DNA of 64,000 nucleotides from Ovis canadensis (GCF_042477335.2 NC_091727.1:126759501-126823500); one strand, 5' to 3'; counted from the stretch's first letter, positions 47,496-61,192 are shown. The notes: a model not told the origin generated them from the sequence alone. Made by a program: numbers and translations.

Positions 47496-48105
47496 CAGTA
47501 TGTAGACTTTGAATCTGGCTTTTTTCGTCTAGCATAATGCCTTTGAGGGTCATCCATGTTTTTCTGTATCAGTCTTTCATTTCTTTATATTGCTGAATAA
47601 TATTCTTCCATTTGCATGTTTTAAAATTCATCAGTTGAAGGACGTTTATGTTGCTCTCAGGTTTTTCAGACTGAATAAATCCATTTTAAACATATAGTAC
47701 AGATTTTGGTTTGAATATATGTTTTGTTTTAGTTGGAAAAATACCTAGGTGTGGGATTGCTGAGTGGTATAGTTAAGGGTGTATTTAACTTTAGAAGAAA
47801 CTGCCAAGTTGTTTTACAACCATATTGTATAAGGAGAGCTACAGTTGCTTCACTTCCTCACCAGCACTTAGTATATTCAGATTTTTTGAATTTATCCAGT
47901 CTAATAAGTCAGTCCTCATGGTTTCAATTTTCATGATATGTCCTCATGGTTTCAAATTTTCATTTCCCTGATAACTAATGATGTGTGTGTGACATTTGTG
48001 AACCTTCCTTGGTGAAGTGTCTATTCAGATTTTAATCCCATTTTTTAATTGGGTTGTTGGTTTCCTTATTCTTAAGTTTTGAGATTTCTTAATATTTTCT
48101 GAATG

Positions 48106-48325
48106 TGTTTGTGCTCAGTCACCCACTCATGTCTGACTCTTTGCGACTCCAGGGACTGTAGCCCACTAGGCTCCTCTGTCCATGGGATTTCCCAGGCAAG
48201 AATACTGGAGTGGGTTGCCATTTTCTCCTCCAGGAGATCTTCCCAACCCAGAGATCAAACCCACGTCTCTTACGTCTCCTGCATTGGCAGGTGGATTCTT
48301 TACCACTGCTCCACCAGGGAAACTG
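48106..48325 (-). repeat. Bov-tA SINE, antisense
   Basis: tttgtgctcagtcacccact to ctgctccaccagggaaactg on the + strand. Full length. Confidence 0.92.
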
Positions 48326-48635
48326 TGTATCCTGGGTAAAAGTCCTGTATCAGTAATGTGATTTGCAAATAATTTCTTCTAGTTAGTGGCTTTCCTTTTT
48401 ATTCTCTTAACGTTTTTCAAAAGCAGAAGTTCTTAATTTTGATGAATTCTTATTTTACAAAATTTATTTTATGAATTGTACTTTTGGTGTCATATCTAAG
48501 AACTCTTCACCTAACCTAAGATCACAACTATAGTCTCCTGTATTTTCTTTTAGAAGTTTCAAAGTATTGGGGTTTACATTAAAGTGTGTCTATGATACAT
48601 CTTGAGTTAATTTTTGTAGATGGCATGAGATATAA

Positions 48636-48843
48636 GGGCTTCCCTGGTGGCTCAGAGGGTAAAGCATCTCCTGCAATGCAGGAGACCTGGGTTCAATCCC
48701 TGAGTCAGGAAGATCCCCTGGAGAAGGAAATGGCAACCCACTCCAGCACTCTTGCCAGGAGAATCCCATGGACAGAAAAGCCTGGTAGACTACAGTCCAT
48801 GGGATCACAAAGAGTCAGACACGACTGAGCGATTTCACTTTCA
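48636..48843 (+). repeat. Bov-tA SINE
   Basis: gggcttccctggtggctcag to acacgactgagcgatttcac. The flanks atgagatataa and atgagatgtaa form a near-perfect target duplication. Confidence 0.93.
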
Positions 48844-49616
48844 ACCACAAAATTAATGAGATGTAAAGTTCTTATTATTTTATGTTTTGCCTATGATTGT
48901 CCAAATAGTCCAGCAGCATTTGTTGAAAGGCTATTTTTTCTCCATTGAATGGCCTTTGCATCTTTGTTGAAAATCAATAGACCCATAAATGTGGGTCCCT
49001 TCTCCATTTGTTGACTCTTCATTCTATTCCATTGGCATATTTTTCTAACCTTTTTCCAACACCACACTGACTTTAAAACTATATTTTTATATTGCCTTGA
49101 AATCACATAGTGTGTATCTTCCAACATCTTTCTCTTTCAAAATCGTTTTGGTGATGCTGCTTTTTTTGCCTTTCTTTAGAAGATGTAGAACTCTTCAGAT
49201 TATTCATCTTTCCTTGAGTAAGCTTTGGTAATTGTGTCTTTCAAATAATTCATCCATCTCATCTAAGATATTAAGCTAACTGGTGTAAAGTTATTCAAAA
49301 TGTCTCCCTTTTATTCTTTTAATATCTGTAGAATCTATAATGAAGACTTCTCTTTTGTCCCTATATTAGTAATTTGCATCTTCTCTCTTTGTTAATCTTG
49401 CTAGAAGTTTATCAATTTTACTGATTGTCATAGAAAGCCAGGTTTTGGTTTCATTGATTTTTTTTCTATTGATTTTTGTCTTCAATTTCACTGACTTCTG
49501 CTTTTTCTTATTCATTCCTTCTATTTTCTTTTGGTTTATTTTATCCCACTTTTGCTAGTTTTGTAAGGCATTGATGTGAGACTGTTCCCCTTTTATACTA
49601 TGAAGAACTAAAATGT

Positions 49617-49815
49617 GAAGTGAAGTCGCTCAGTTGTGTCTGACTCTTTGCAACCCCATGGACTGTAGCCTACTATGCTTCTCCATCCATGGGATTTTCC
49701 AGGCAAGAGTACTGGACTGGGTTGCCATTTCTTTCTCCAGAGGATCTTCCTGACCCAGGGATTGAACCCAGGTCTCCCACACTGTAGGCAGATGCTTTAC
49801 CATCTGAGCCACCAA
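49617..49815 (-). repeat. Bov-tA SINE, antisense
   Basis: aagtgaagtcgctcagttgt to 'accatctgagccaccaat' on the + strand. Confidence 0.9.
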
Positions 49816-49961
49816 TTTCGACTGTTCGTACTTATAAATTTCTCTTTAAGTACTTCATTAGTTGAATCCCACTAATTTTGATATACTATGTTTCATTTTC
49901 TTTTAGTACAAAATACTTTCGAATTTCCCTTCAGTGACAGGCTGTTTATTAATTTTGTTGT

Positions 49962-50164
49962 TGTTTAGTCACTCAATCATGTCTGACTGTTTTGCAACCC
50001 ATGGACTGTAGCCTGTCAGGCTCCTCTGTCTGTGGAATTTACCAGGCAGAATACTGGCATAGGTTGCAATTTCCTTCTCCAGGGCATCTTCCCGACCCAG
50101 AGATAGAATCCATGTCTCATATATTGGCAGTCGGATTCTTTAATGCTGAACCACCAGGGAAGCC
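49962..50164 (-). repeat. Bov-tA SINE, antisense
   Basis: gttgtttagtcactcaatca to 'tgaaccaccagggaagcc' on the + strand, only 150 bases after the previous antisense SINE. Confidence 0.9.
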
Positions 50165-50381
50165 TGTCCATGGGATTACCAGCATATTAAAAGTGGTTTC
50201 TTCTTGGGCTTGAATTGTGTGTATGGAATGTTTCTTTTTTTCCCATATATTTTTATGGTTTTTTTTCTATGTTTTTGTGTGTTTTCCAGTTTTCTACACT
50301 GATTAAAAAATAATCAATTATTATAAAATATTACTCTACATTTTGTAGCACTTTATAATTGACTTTTTAATTTCCTTCTCT

Positions 50382-50502
50382 GGAGAAGGAAATGGCAACC
50401 TACTCCAGTATTCTTCCCTGGAGAATTCCATGGACAGAGAAGCCTGGCAGCCTACAGTCCATGGGGTCACAAAGAGTTGGACACAACTGAGCACCTAAGC
50501 AC
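50382..50502 (+). repeat. BOV-A monomer
   Basis: ctggagaaggaaatggcaac to 'gacacaactgagcacctaag'. Single A unit without tRNA head. Confidence 0.88.
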
Positions 50503-50549
50503 ATATAACTGACAAAGAGCTTTATCTAATTTTCCCACATTTGCTTAGA

Positions 50550-50680
50550 AATATATAATCCATATTTCATAGACATTGAAAATAGAGGTTGACTGAGTCA
50601 AATGATTTGCTCAATGCTACACAACTAAAGCTAATTAGGATTCAGACCCAGGTTTTCTGATTCCCAGTTCATCGTCCTGA
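50550..50680 (-). repeat. MIR-like SINE, antisense
   Basis: Inverse MIR pattern: 'catatttcatagacattgaa', 'atgatttgctcaatgctaca' and 'attcagacccaggttttctg'. Confidence 0.6.
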
Positions 50681-51049
50681 AGAAGTTGGAAATAAAGATT
50701 TGAAAAGTAAATTGGAATTTATCTTGTGAGAAGCTGGAAAGAATCACAGAGGGTCTTTGAGGCAGTAAGCAACTTGAGGCATTTATCTCAGTCTAGTTTT
50801 AGTTTGAATCTCTGATTACTAATGAAGTTGAACAGTTTTTCTGATTTATTGCCTCATCTCATTTCTTCTCTAAATTGCTACTCATGGCCTTAGATGATTT
50901 TTCTGTTGGATTGATTGGTACCTTATTTACTGATTTGAATGATTAAAAATTAAAAAAATAAAATAAAATAAAAAGAATTAACCTTACATTTTAAAAGTTA
51001 AAATAAATTAAAAAGTATAACTGCAAAAAAACAAAAACAAAAAAACATA
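50681..51049. other. Intron 2 spacer ending in A-rich DNA
   Basis: No gene. The last 100 bases (50943-51048) are low-complexity A-rich (aaataaaataaaataaaaag) and directly precede the full-length L1. Confidence 0.55.
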
Positions 51050-51831
51050 CTCCAGGGAGGCGGTCCTAAGATGGCAGAGGAATAGGATGGGGAGACCACT
51101 TTCTCCCCCACAAATCCATCAAAAGAACATTTGAACGCTGAGTAAATTCCACAAAACAACTTCTGAATGCCAGCAGAAGACATCAGGCACCCAGAAAAGC
51201 AGCCCATTGTCTTCAAAAGGAGATGAAGAGGTCTTGAGGATACTGTAAGAATAAGACGGAAAACCAGAGGCAGGAGGCTTAAGTCCAAATCCTGAGAACA
51301 CCAGAGAACTCCTGACTCCAGGGAACATTACTTGATAGGAGCTCATCAAATGCCTCCATACCTACACTGAAACCAAGCACCACCCAAGGGCCAACAAGTT
51401 CCAGAGCAAGACATACCACACAAATTCTCCAGAAGCACTGGAACATAGCCCCAAGCTTCAATATACAGGCTGCCCAGAGTCACTCCAAACCCACTGACAT
51501 CTTATAATTCGCTACTGGATACTTAATTGCACTCCAGAGAGAAGAAATCCAGCTCCACCCACCAGAACACCAACACAAGCTTCCCTAACCAGGAAACCTT
51601 GACAAGCCACCCATCAAACCGCACCCACAGCGAGGAAACTCCACAATAAAGAGGAACCACAAACTGCCAGAATACGGAAAGGCCACCCGAAACACAGCAA
51701 TATAAACAAGATGAAAAGGCAGAGAAATACTCAGCAGGTAAAGGAACAGGATAAATGCCCACCAAACCAAACAAAAGAGGAAGAGATAGGGAATCTACCT
51801 AATAAAGAATTCCAAATAGTGATAAGTGAAA

Positions 51832-52630
51832 ATGATCCAAAATCTTGAAAACAAAGTGGAATCACAGATAAACAGCCTGGAGACAAGGATTTAGAAGATG
51901 CAAGAAAGGTTTAATAAGGGCCTAGAAGAAATAAAAAAGTCAATATATAATGAATAATGTAATAAATGAGATCAAAAACACTCTGGAGGGAACCAACAGT
52001 AGAATAACAGAGGCAGAAGATAGGATAAGTGAGGTAGAAGATAGAATGGTAGAAGTAAATGAAACAGAGGAAAAAGGGAAAGTGAATTAAAAGAAATGAG
52101 GACAATCTCAGAGACCTCTGGAACAATGTTAAATGCCCCAACATTCGAATCATAGGAGTCCCAGAAGAAGAAGACAAAAAGACCATGAGAAAATACTTGA
52201 GGAGATAATAGTTGAAAACTTCCCTAAAATGGGGAATGAAATAATCACCCAAGTCCAAGAAACCCAAAGAGTCCCAAACAGGATAAACACAAGGCAAAAA
52301 ATCCCAAGACACATATTAATCAAATTAATAAAGATCAAACACAAAGAACAAATATTAAAAGCAACAAGGGAGAAACAACAAATAACACACAAGGGGATTC
52401 CCATAAGGATAACAGCTGATCTTTCAATAGAAACTCTTCAGGCCAGGAGGGAATGGCAGAACATACTTAAAGTGATGAAAGCAAATAACCTACAGCCCAG
52501 ATTACTGTACCCAGCAAGGATCTCATTCAAATATGAAGGAGAAATCAAAAGCTTTACAGACAAGCAAAAGCTGAGAGAATTCAGCACCACCAAACCAGCT
52601 CTCCAACAAATGCTAAAGGATCTTCTCTAG
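51832..52630 (+). pseudogene. L1 ORF1 remnant
   Basis: ORF1 encodes an RNA-binding trimeric chaperone (coiled coil, RRM, C-terminal domain). The coiled-coil part (51832-52130) is broken by stops and shifts. The C-terminal part is open at 52133-52630, with conserved sequence PRHILIKLIKIKHKEQIL, then GIPIRITADLSIETLQARRE, then LQPRLLYPARISFKYEGEI. Confidence 0.88.
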
Positions 52631-52681
52631 ACAGGAAACACAGAAAGTGTGTATAAACTCGAACCCAAAACAATAAAGTAA

Positions 52682-55600
52682 ATGGCAATGGGATCATACT
52701 TATCAATAATTACCTTAAAAATAAATGGGTTGAATGCCCCAACCAAAAGACAAAGACTGGCTGAATTCGTACAAAAACAAGACCCCTATATATATATGTT
52801 GTCTGCAAGAGACCCACCTCAAAATAAGAAACACATACAGACTGAAAGTGAAGGGCTGGAAAAAGATATTCCATGCAAATAGAGACCAAAAGAAAGCAAG
52901 AGTAGCAATACTCATATAAGATGAAATGGACTTTAAAACAAAGGCTATGAAAAGAGACAAAGAAGGACACTCCATAATGATCAAAGGATCAATCCAAGAA
53001 GAAGATATAACATTTGTAAATATATTTGCACCCAACATAGGAGCACTGCAATATGTAAGACAAGTGCTAACAAGTATGAAAGGGGAAACTAACAATAACA
53101 CAGTAATAGTGGGAGACTTTAATACCCAACTCACACCTGTGGGTAGATCAACCAAACAGAAAATTAACAAGGAAACACAAACTTTAAATGATACGATAGA
53201 CCCATTAGACCTAATTGATATTTATAGGAATTTCACCCCAAAACAATGAATTTCACCTTTTTCTCAAGCGCACACGGAACCTTCTCCAGGAGAGATCACA
53301 TCCTGGACCATAAATCTAGCTGTGGTAAATTCAAAAAAACTGAAATCATTCCAAGCATCTTTTCTGACCACAATGCAGTAAGATTAGATCTCAATTACAG
53401 GAGAAAAACTATTAAAAATTCCAACATATGGAGGCTGAACAACATGCTGCTGAATAACCAACAAGTCACAGAAGAAATCAAAAAAGAAATCAAAATATGC
53501 ATAGAAATGAATGAAAATGAAAACACAACAACCCAAAACCTGTGGGACACTGTAAAAGCAGTGCTAAGGGGAAGGTTCATAGCAATACAGGAATACCTCA
53601 ACAAACAAGAAAAAAAAGTGAAATAAATAACCTAACTCTACACCTAAAGCAACTAGAAAAGAAAGAAATGAAGAACCCCAGGGTTAGTAGAAGGAAAGAA
53701 ATCTTAAAAATTGGGGCAGAAATAAATGCAAAAGAAACAAAAGAGACCATAGAAAAAATCAACAAAGCCAAAAGCTGGTTCTTTGAAAGGATAAATAAAA
53801 TTGACAAACCATTAGCCAGACTCATCAAGAAACAAAGGGAGAAAAATCAAATCAATAAAATTAGAAATGAAAATGGAGAGATCACAACAGACAACACAGA
53901 AATACAAAGGATCATAAGAGACTACTATCAGCAATTATATGCCAATAAAATGGACAACGTGGAAGAAATGGACAAATTTTTTGAAAAGTACAACTTTCCA
54001 AAACTGAACCAGGAAGAAATAGAAAATCTTAACAGACCCATCACAAGCAAGGAAATTGAAACTGTAATCAGAAATCTTCCAGCAAACAAAAGCCAAGGTC
54101 CAGACAGCTTCATTGCTGAATTCTACCAAAAATTGAGAGAAGAGCTAAAACCTATCCTACTCAAACTCTTCCAGAAAATTGCAGAGGAAGGTAAACTTCA
54201 AGATTCATTCTATGAAGCCACCATCATCCTATTACCAAAACCTGACAAGGATGCCACAGAAAAGAAAACTACAGACCAATATCACTGATGAACATAGATG
54301 CAAAAATCCTTAACAAAATTCTAGCAATCAGAATCCAACAACACATAAAAAGATCATACACCATGACCAAGTGGGCTTTATCCCAGGGATGCAAGGATCC
54401 TTCAATACCTGCAAATCAATCAATGTAATACACCACATTAACAAATTGAAAAAGAAAAGCCATATGATTATCTCAATAGACGCAGAGAAAGCCTTTGACA
54501 AAATTCAACATCCTTTTATGATAAAAACCCTCCAGAAAGCAGGAATAGAAGGAACATACCTCAACATAATAAAAGCTACATATGACAAACCCACAACAAA
54601 CATTATCCTCAATGGTGAAAAATTGAAAGCATTTCCCCTAAAGTCAGGAACTAGTCAAGGGTGCCCACTCTCACCACTACTGTTCAACATAGTTTTGGAA
54701 GTTTTGGCCACAGCAATCAGAGCACAAAAACAAATAAAAGGAATCCAAATTGGAAAAGAAGAAGTAAAACTCTCACTGTTTGCAGATGACATGATCCTCT
54801 ACATAGAAAACCCTAAAGACTCCACCAGAAAATTACTATAGCTAATCAATGAATATAGTAAAGTTGCAGGATATAAAATCAACACACAGAAATCCCTTGC
54901 ATTCCTATACACTAATAATGAGAAAATAGAAAGAGAAATCAAGGAAACAATTCCATTCAACATTGCAACAAAAAGAATAAAATACTTAGGAATATATCTA
55001 CCTAAAGAAACAAAAGACCTACATATAGAAAACTATAAAACACTGGTGAAAGAAATCAAAGAGGACACTAATAGATGGGAAAATATACCGCGTTCATGGA
55101 TTGGAAGAATCAATATAGTGAAAACGAGTATACTACCCAAAGCAATCTATAGATTCAATGCAATCCCTTTCAAACTACCAATGGTATTTTTCACGGAGCT
55201 AGAACAAATAATTTCACAATTTGTATAGAAATACAAAAAAACCTGGAATAGCCAAAGCAATCTTGAGAAAGAAGAATGGAACTGGAGGAATCAACATGCC
55301 TGACTTCAGGCTCTACTACAAAGTCACAGTCATCAAGACAGTATGGTACTGGCACAAAGACAGAAATATAGATCAATGGAAAGAAATAGAAAGCTCAGAG
55401 ATAAATTCATGCACCTATGGACACCTTATCTTTGACAAAGGAGGCAAGAATATACAATGGAGAAAAGACAATCTCTTTAACAAGTGGTTCTGGGAAAACT
55501 GGTCAACCACTTGTAAAAGAATGAAAGTAGAACAGGTAGAACACTTTCTGGAGAAGGCAATGGCATCCCACTCCAGTACTCTTGCCTGGAAAATCCCATG

Positions 55601-56485
55601 GACAGAGGAGCCTGGTGGGCTGCAGTCCATGGGGTCGCTAAGAGTCAGACATGACTGAGCGACTTCCCTTTCACTTTTTACTTTCATGCATTGGAGAAGG
55701 AGATGGCAACCCACTCCAGTAGTCTTGCCTGGAGAATCCCAGGGACGGGGGAGCCTGGTGGGCTGCCATCTCTGGGGTCGCACAGAGTTGGACACAACTG
55801 AAGCGACTTAGCAGCAGCAGCAGAAGAACATTTTCTAACACCATACACAAAAATAAACTCAAAATGGATTAAAGATCTAAATGTAAGACCAGAAACTATA
55901 CAACTCCTAGAGGAGAACATAGGCAAAACCCTCTCTGACATAAATCATAGCAGGATCCTCTATGACCCACCTCTCAGAATATTGGAAATAAAAGCAAAAA
56001 TAAACAAATGGGACCTAATTAAAATTAAAAGCTTCTACACCACTAAGGAAACCATAAGCAAGGTGAAAAGACAGCCTTCAGAATGGGAGAAAATAATAGC
56101 AAATGAAGCAACTGACAAAGAACTAATCTCAAAAATATACAAGCAACTCCTGCAACTCAATTCCAGAAAAATAAACGACCGAATCAAAAAATGGGCTGAA
56201 GAACTAAACAGACATTTCTCCAAAGAAGACATACAGATGGCTAACAAACACATGAAAAGATGCTCAACATCACTCATTATCAGAGAAATGCGAATCAAAA
56301 CCACAATGCTGTACCATTTCATGCCAGTCAGAATGGCTGTGATCCAAAAGTCTACAAGCAATAAATGCTGGAGAGGGTATGGAGAAAAGGGAACCCTCTT
56401 AAACTGTTGGTGGGAATGCAAACTAGTTCAGCCACTATGGAGAACAGTATGGAGATTCCTTAAAACACTGGAAATAGAAATGCCT
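52682..56485 (+). pseudogene. L1 ORF2 remnant (endonuclease, RT, C-terminal part)
   Basis: Endonuclease start at about 52690 (LSIITLKINGLNAPTKRQRL). Later endonuclease motifs include VGDFNTQLTP (about 53110) and SDHNAVRLDL (about 53365). The RT domain (54371-54841) shows [37 protein letters not shown] and the catalytic FADD in [11 protein letters not shown]. The C-terminal region is open again at 55982-56485 ([20 protein letters not shown]). Frames change at about 52880, 53250, 53625, 54288 and 54841. The BOV-A2 at 55550-55824 interrupts it, and a BovB at 56486 cuts it before its end. Confidence 0.92.
55550..55824 (+). repeat. BOV-A2 SINE (complete dimer) in L1 ORF2
   Basis: Two A units joined by a linker (cactttttactttcatgcat), ending in a (gca)n-type tail agcagcagcagcag. 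The target duplication agaacactttct / agaacattttct lies at 55538-55549 and 55825-55836, with one mismatch. Confidence 0.95.
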
Positions 56486-57246
56486 TCAGTTCAGTTCAGT
56501 TCAGTTCAGTCGCTCAGTCGTGTCCGACTCTTTGCGACCCCATGAATCACAGCACGCCAGGCCTCCCTGTTCATCACCATCTCCCGGAGTTCACTCAGAC
56601 TCACGTCCATCAAGTCAGTGATGCCATCCAGCCATCTCATCCTCTGTCGTCCCCTTCTCCACCCGCCCCCAATCCTTCCCAGCATCAGTCTTTTCTAATG
56701 AGTCAACTCTTCGCATGAGGTGGCCAAAGTACTGGAGCTTCAGCTTTAGCATCATTCCTTCCAAAGAAATCCCAGGGCTGATCTCCTTCAGAATGGACTG
56801 GTTGGATCTCCTTGCAGTCCAAGGGACTCTCAAGAGTCTTCTCCAACACCACACTTCAAAAGCATCAATTCTTCGGCACTCAGCCTTCTTCACAGTCCAA
56901 CTCTCACATCCATACATGACCACAGGAAAAACCATAGCCTTGACTAGATGGACCTTTGTTGGCAAAGTAATGTCTCTGCTTTTGAATATACTATCTAGGT
57001 TGGTCATAACTTTTCTTCCAAGGAGTAAGCGTCTTTTAATTTCATGGCTGCAGTCACCATCTGCAGTGATTTTGGAGCCCCCAAAAAATAAAGTCTGACA
57101 CTGTTTCTACTGTTTCCCCATCTATTTCCCATGAAGTGATGGGACCGGATGCCATGATCTTAGTTTTCTGAATGTTGAGCTTTAAGCCAACTTTTTCACT
57201 CTCCTCTTTCACTTTCATCAAGAGGCTTTTTAGCTCCTCTTCACTT
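56486..57246 (-). mobile_element. BovB LINE 3' part inserted in L1, no target duplication seen
   Basis: Antisense BovB. The minus strand encodes the end of the RT (SSEEELKSLLMKVKEESEKV, then KTKIMASGPITSWEID), a frameshift near 57080, and the C-terminal region (56615-57007). L1 sequence breaks after 'gaaatgcc' and resumes at 'tgacccagcaatcccact', which implies loss of about three bases rather than a duplication. Confidence 0.92.
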
Positions 57247-57905
57247 GACCCAGCAATCCCACTACTGGGCATACACAGTGAGGAAACCAGAAATGAAAGA
57301 GACACGTGTACCCCATGTTCATAGCAGCACTATTTACAATAGTCAGGACATGGAAGCAACCTAGATGTCCATCAGCAGATGAGTGGATAAGAAAGCAGTG
57401 GTACATATACAGAATGGAATATTACTCAGCCATTAAAAAGAACACATTTGAATCAGTTCTGATGAGGTGGATGAAACTGGAGCCTATTATACAGAGTGAA
57501 GTAAGCCAGAAAGAAAAACACCAATACAGTATACTAACGCATATGTATGGAATTTAGAAAGATGGTAACGATAACCCTGTATGTGAGACAGCAAAAGAGA
57601 CACAGACTTATAGAACAGTGTTTTGGACTCTGTGGGAGAGGGAGAGGGTGGGATTATTTGGGAGAATGGCATTGAAACCTGTATATTATCATATATGAAA
57701 CAAATCGCCAGTCCAGGTTCGATGCATGATACAGGATGCTTGGGGCTGGTGCACTGGGATGACCCAGAGGATGGTATGGGGAGGGAGGTGGGAGGGGGTT
57801 TCAGGATAGGGAACACGTGTACACATGTGGCAGATTCATGTCAATGTATGGCAAAACCAAGACAATATTGTAAAGTAATTAGCCTCCAATTAAAATAAAT
57901 AAGTT

Positions 57906-58954
<1,049 letters not shown>

Positions 58955-59178
58955 AGCCAGGGTTTCTCAGCCTCTATACTCTTGATATTTAGGGACAGAT
59001 AATTTCTTGTTGTGGGGAGCTGTCCTGTGTATTGTGAGATATTTAACAGCACCCCTGGCCTCTATCCACTAGAAGCCAGTAGGATCCACCCCAGTTGTGG
59101 CAACCAAAAATATCTCAGGACATGCCCAAGGTTACTTGGAGAGCAAAGTGGTTCCTGATGGAGAACCAATGTACTAGG
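58955..59178 (-). repeat. MER5A-type DNA transposon (hAT-Charlie)
   Basis: On the + strand it runs from ccagggtttctcagcctcta through 'gtcctgtgtattgtgagata', 'cccctggcctctatccacta' and 'ccagttgtggcaaccaaaaa' to 'tgatggagaaccaatgtac'. These are inverse MER5A sequence with degenerate terminal inverted repeats. Non-autonomous and ancient. Confidence 0.85.
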
Positions 59179-59429
59179 ACAACTGGGAAAAGAGACTTTA
59201 TACTCGGCCTTGAGAATTGAGAATTCTGAACATATTAGAAAGAATTTTCAAGACCTGCCTCTCACTTGAGACCTCATGGAACAACTGAAACCCCTCACTA
59301 GTGCCCAGGAGTCCTCACTTGCAAGCCTGATTCTTTTGCCATTTGAACAGAAAATTGGGCTTTCAGAATTTTGAGCATATGGAAACCTAACCTTTAGGCA
59401 ACATCAGGTAGTCTTAAGAAACTGCAGGG
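59179..59429. other. Intron 3 spacer
   Basis: Unique sequence between the MER5A and MIR copies; nothing recognised. Confidence 0.5.
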
Positions 59430-59690
59430 TCTATAATCAAGACAGACCAAGTTTCCAACCCTGGCTCTGCCACTTCTGAGCTGTGTTATGTTAAGCAAGT
59501 TATTTAACCTCTCTGAGATTCCTTTAGCTTCTTCTTTAAAATGGTATAGTGGTATTACCTATTTCATAGGATTATGACAAGGGTTAAATTTACTAATCTG
59601 TCTCAGTCAGTGCATTAAAACAATGCTTGGTCATAGTCAATATTTGAGACATGCTAGCTGCTGTAACATTACCATCATTATGGTTATTAT
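59430..59690 (+). repeat. MIR SINE
   Basis: Well-preserved order: 'ttccaaccctggctctgcca', 'gcaagttatttaacctctct', 'ttaaaatggtatagtggtat', 'catagtcaatatttgagaca' and 'accatcattatggttattat'. Confidence 0.85.
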
Positions 59691-60896
59691 TTTTATTAAT
59701 GTATTAGCTCTAGAACAGAAACCAATGTAAAGCATTAAGAAGGAATCAGTTTGACCTCAGCCAGGTGGAGTAGTTTCTGATGTGCTCTGGTGATCTTACT
59801 TCAAGATGATACCACCTGGCTCTGAGGAGTGTGACATATAAGGAGGCTCCGTGGTGTTTCCAAATGTAGTGCTCCAAAAATGTATTCTAGGAAGTATGCA
59901 AGAAAAGAAAAACAGTTGTGGTAAGGTTATTCAAATTTGGATAAAAGAAGCCTGCATCTTTCAATGGCTAAAGCAGTTATTAAACAGAGTATCTACAGAC
60001 TGAGTAAATGCCTGGTATGGTATGATTACGTTAGATTCTTGACCCAATGCATTGAAAATGGACAGCTAACCCTTGGGGACTGAGGCTTTGCTCTCTGCAG
60101 GGCAGTGAAAATGTTAATATAATCCCAATGCCAATGGCTCAAGTGCTATGCATCTTCTCCCTCCATCATCTTCATCACCCTCTTCCCTCACCAGAGCCTG
60201 ATGGATATAACCCTTGCTTCAAATGAGTTATGAATGGAAAAGGTTAATGCAAAATTGGTTTCCAAGGTCTTCCTTTGTTCTAGCAATGGCTGAAAGCTGT
60301 CAGAGCTAGGGATCTTGTCAGTGTAAATCAGACAAGGACCCAGTCGCCCCCTCCCCTAGTCATACTAGCTAATCAGCTCAATTCCAAAGTCTAGCTTCCT
60401 CTCAGAAAAATTTTAACTTGCAAAAGAAGTGAGGAGAAGAAGCACTCAGCTTACTGGATCAAGGCAGAGTTATATGGACTCCAGAATCCATGTGCTAGGG
60501 CTCTCTCCTTGCCTAGGGGTGGGTAACAGCTCAAGGGACCCATCACTCATTATCCCTTCCTTCCATGGCATTGGGCAGGTGATTATGAAATCTGACTAGG
60601 CTCTGGGAAGAGACATGCAGAGCTAGGGAATGGTAGAAACATCACAGAGCCAAGTCAGAAGAAGCTTCCCAGTAATTGCAGGAGGCTTTGTAAACTTGGG
60701 TAGTAGTGACCCTTAGAAAAATACTCCAATAAACTTATCAGAAAAAAGAAATAAAATGCTGATTTCATTCAGTTTCTCAGCAATGCATTATTCACTGTCT
60801 GAGTGAGTCCCTAAAGGACTGTTTCCCAAATTGGCATGATCCCACTGACCTCTGAAAGACATTTATTTTGTTGTCATTGTTGCCTCTCTCTTTCAG
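59691..60896. other. CHRDL1: CHRDL1 intron 3, last part
   Basis: Repeat-poor unique DNA ending in the acceptor tract gcctctctctttcag. No additional exon recognised. Confidence 0.6.
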
Positions 60897-60990
60897 AATG
60901 GGAATGTGCTTTGCAGCAGAGTCAGATGTCCAAGCCTTCATTGCCTGTCTCCTGTGCACGTTCCTCATCTTTGCTGCCCTCGCTGCCCAG
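60897..60990 (+). CDS. CHRDL1: Chordin-like 1, exon 4: second half of VWC domain 1
   Basis: Encodes residues 74-104 plus the first base of codon 105. The peptide [19 protein letters not shown] continues to [12 protein letters not shown]. It supplies cysteines 79, 84, 89, 99, 100 and 103, including the CCxxC motif. With the four of exon 3 this gives the full ten-cysteine VWC pattern. Compared with the human protein as I recall it, the differences are conservative (NV to SL, I to V). The acceptor is tttcag/AA and the donor GCCCAG/GTAAAC. Later VWC domains and the C-terminus lie beyond the window, so the gene is cut by the window edge. Confidence 0.98.
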
Positions 60991-61192
60991 GTAAACCAGT
61001 TTGCCTCTTTCTTTCCCAGCTGTGGTTTTCCTTCCTCTTTCTTCCACCCAACCCACCCCTTCTCCCTAATTCCCCAGAAGCAGAAACTTCCAGACAGGAA
61101 TAACAATAGGACATTTTCAGGCAGCCTGCACCAGCCCCTAAATACTGTTTATAGCCCAATTGGGGCACATTCTAGGCTCTAATAAGTTATTC

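Larger units (their letters stand above)
46863..49960 (-). mobile_element. Old L1 (L1M type), antisense, with nested SINEs
   Basis: Inverse L1 order from 3' to 5' along the + strand. The inverse of 'cccagcaattccactcctag' is at about 47750. The inverse ORF2 C-terminus is at 47940-48080, further ORF2 at 48330-49130 (gcatctttgttgaaaatcaa), and RT-to-endonuclease DNA at 49140-49600. Interrupted by Bov-tA copies and by a small sense L1 tail (46972-47050). No ORF remains. Confidence 0.75.
51050..57905 (+). mobile_element. Near-full-length L1 carrying BOV-A2 and BovB insertions
   Basis: Begins with an L1-type 5' end (gaggcggtcctaagatggca), then a 5' UTR of about 0.8 kb, a degenerate ORF1, an ORF2 and a 3' UTR ending in caattaaaataaataag. 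After removing the two nested insertions (275 and 761 bp) the element is about 5.8 kb, close to a complete L1. It lies sense to CHRDL1 and ends about 320 bases before exon 3. Several stops and frameshifts in both ORFs show it is inactive. Confidence 0.93.
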
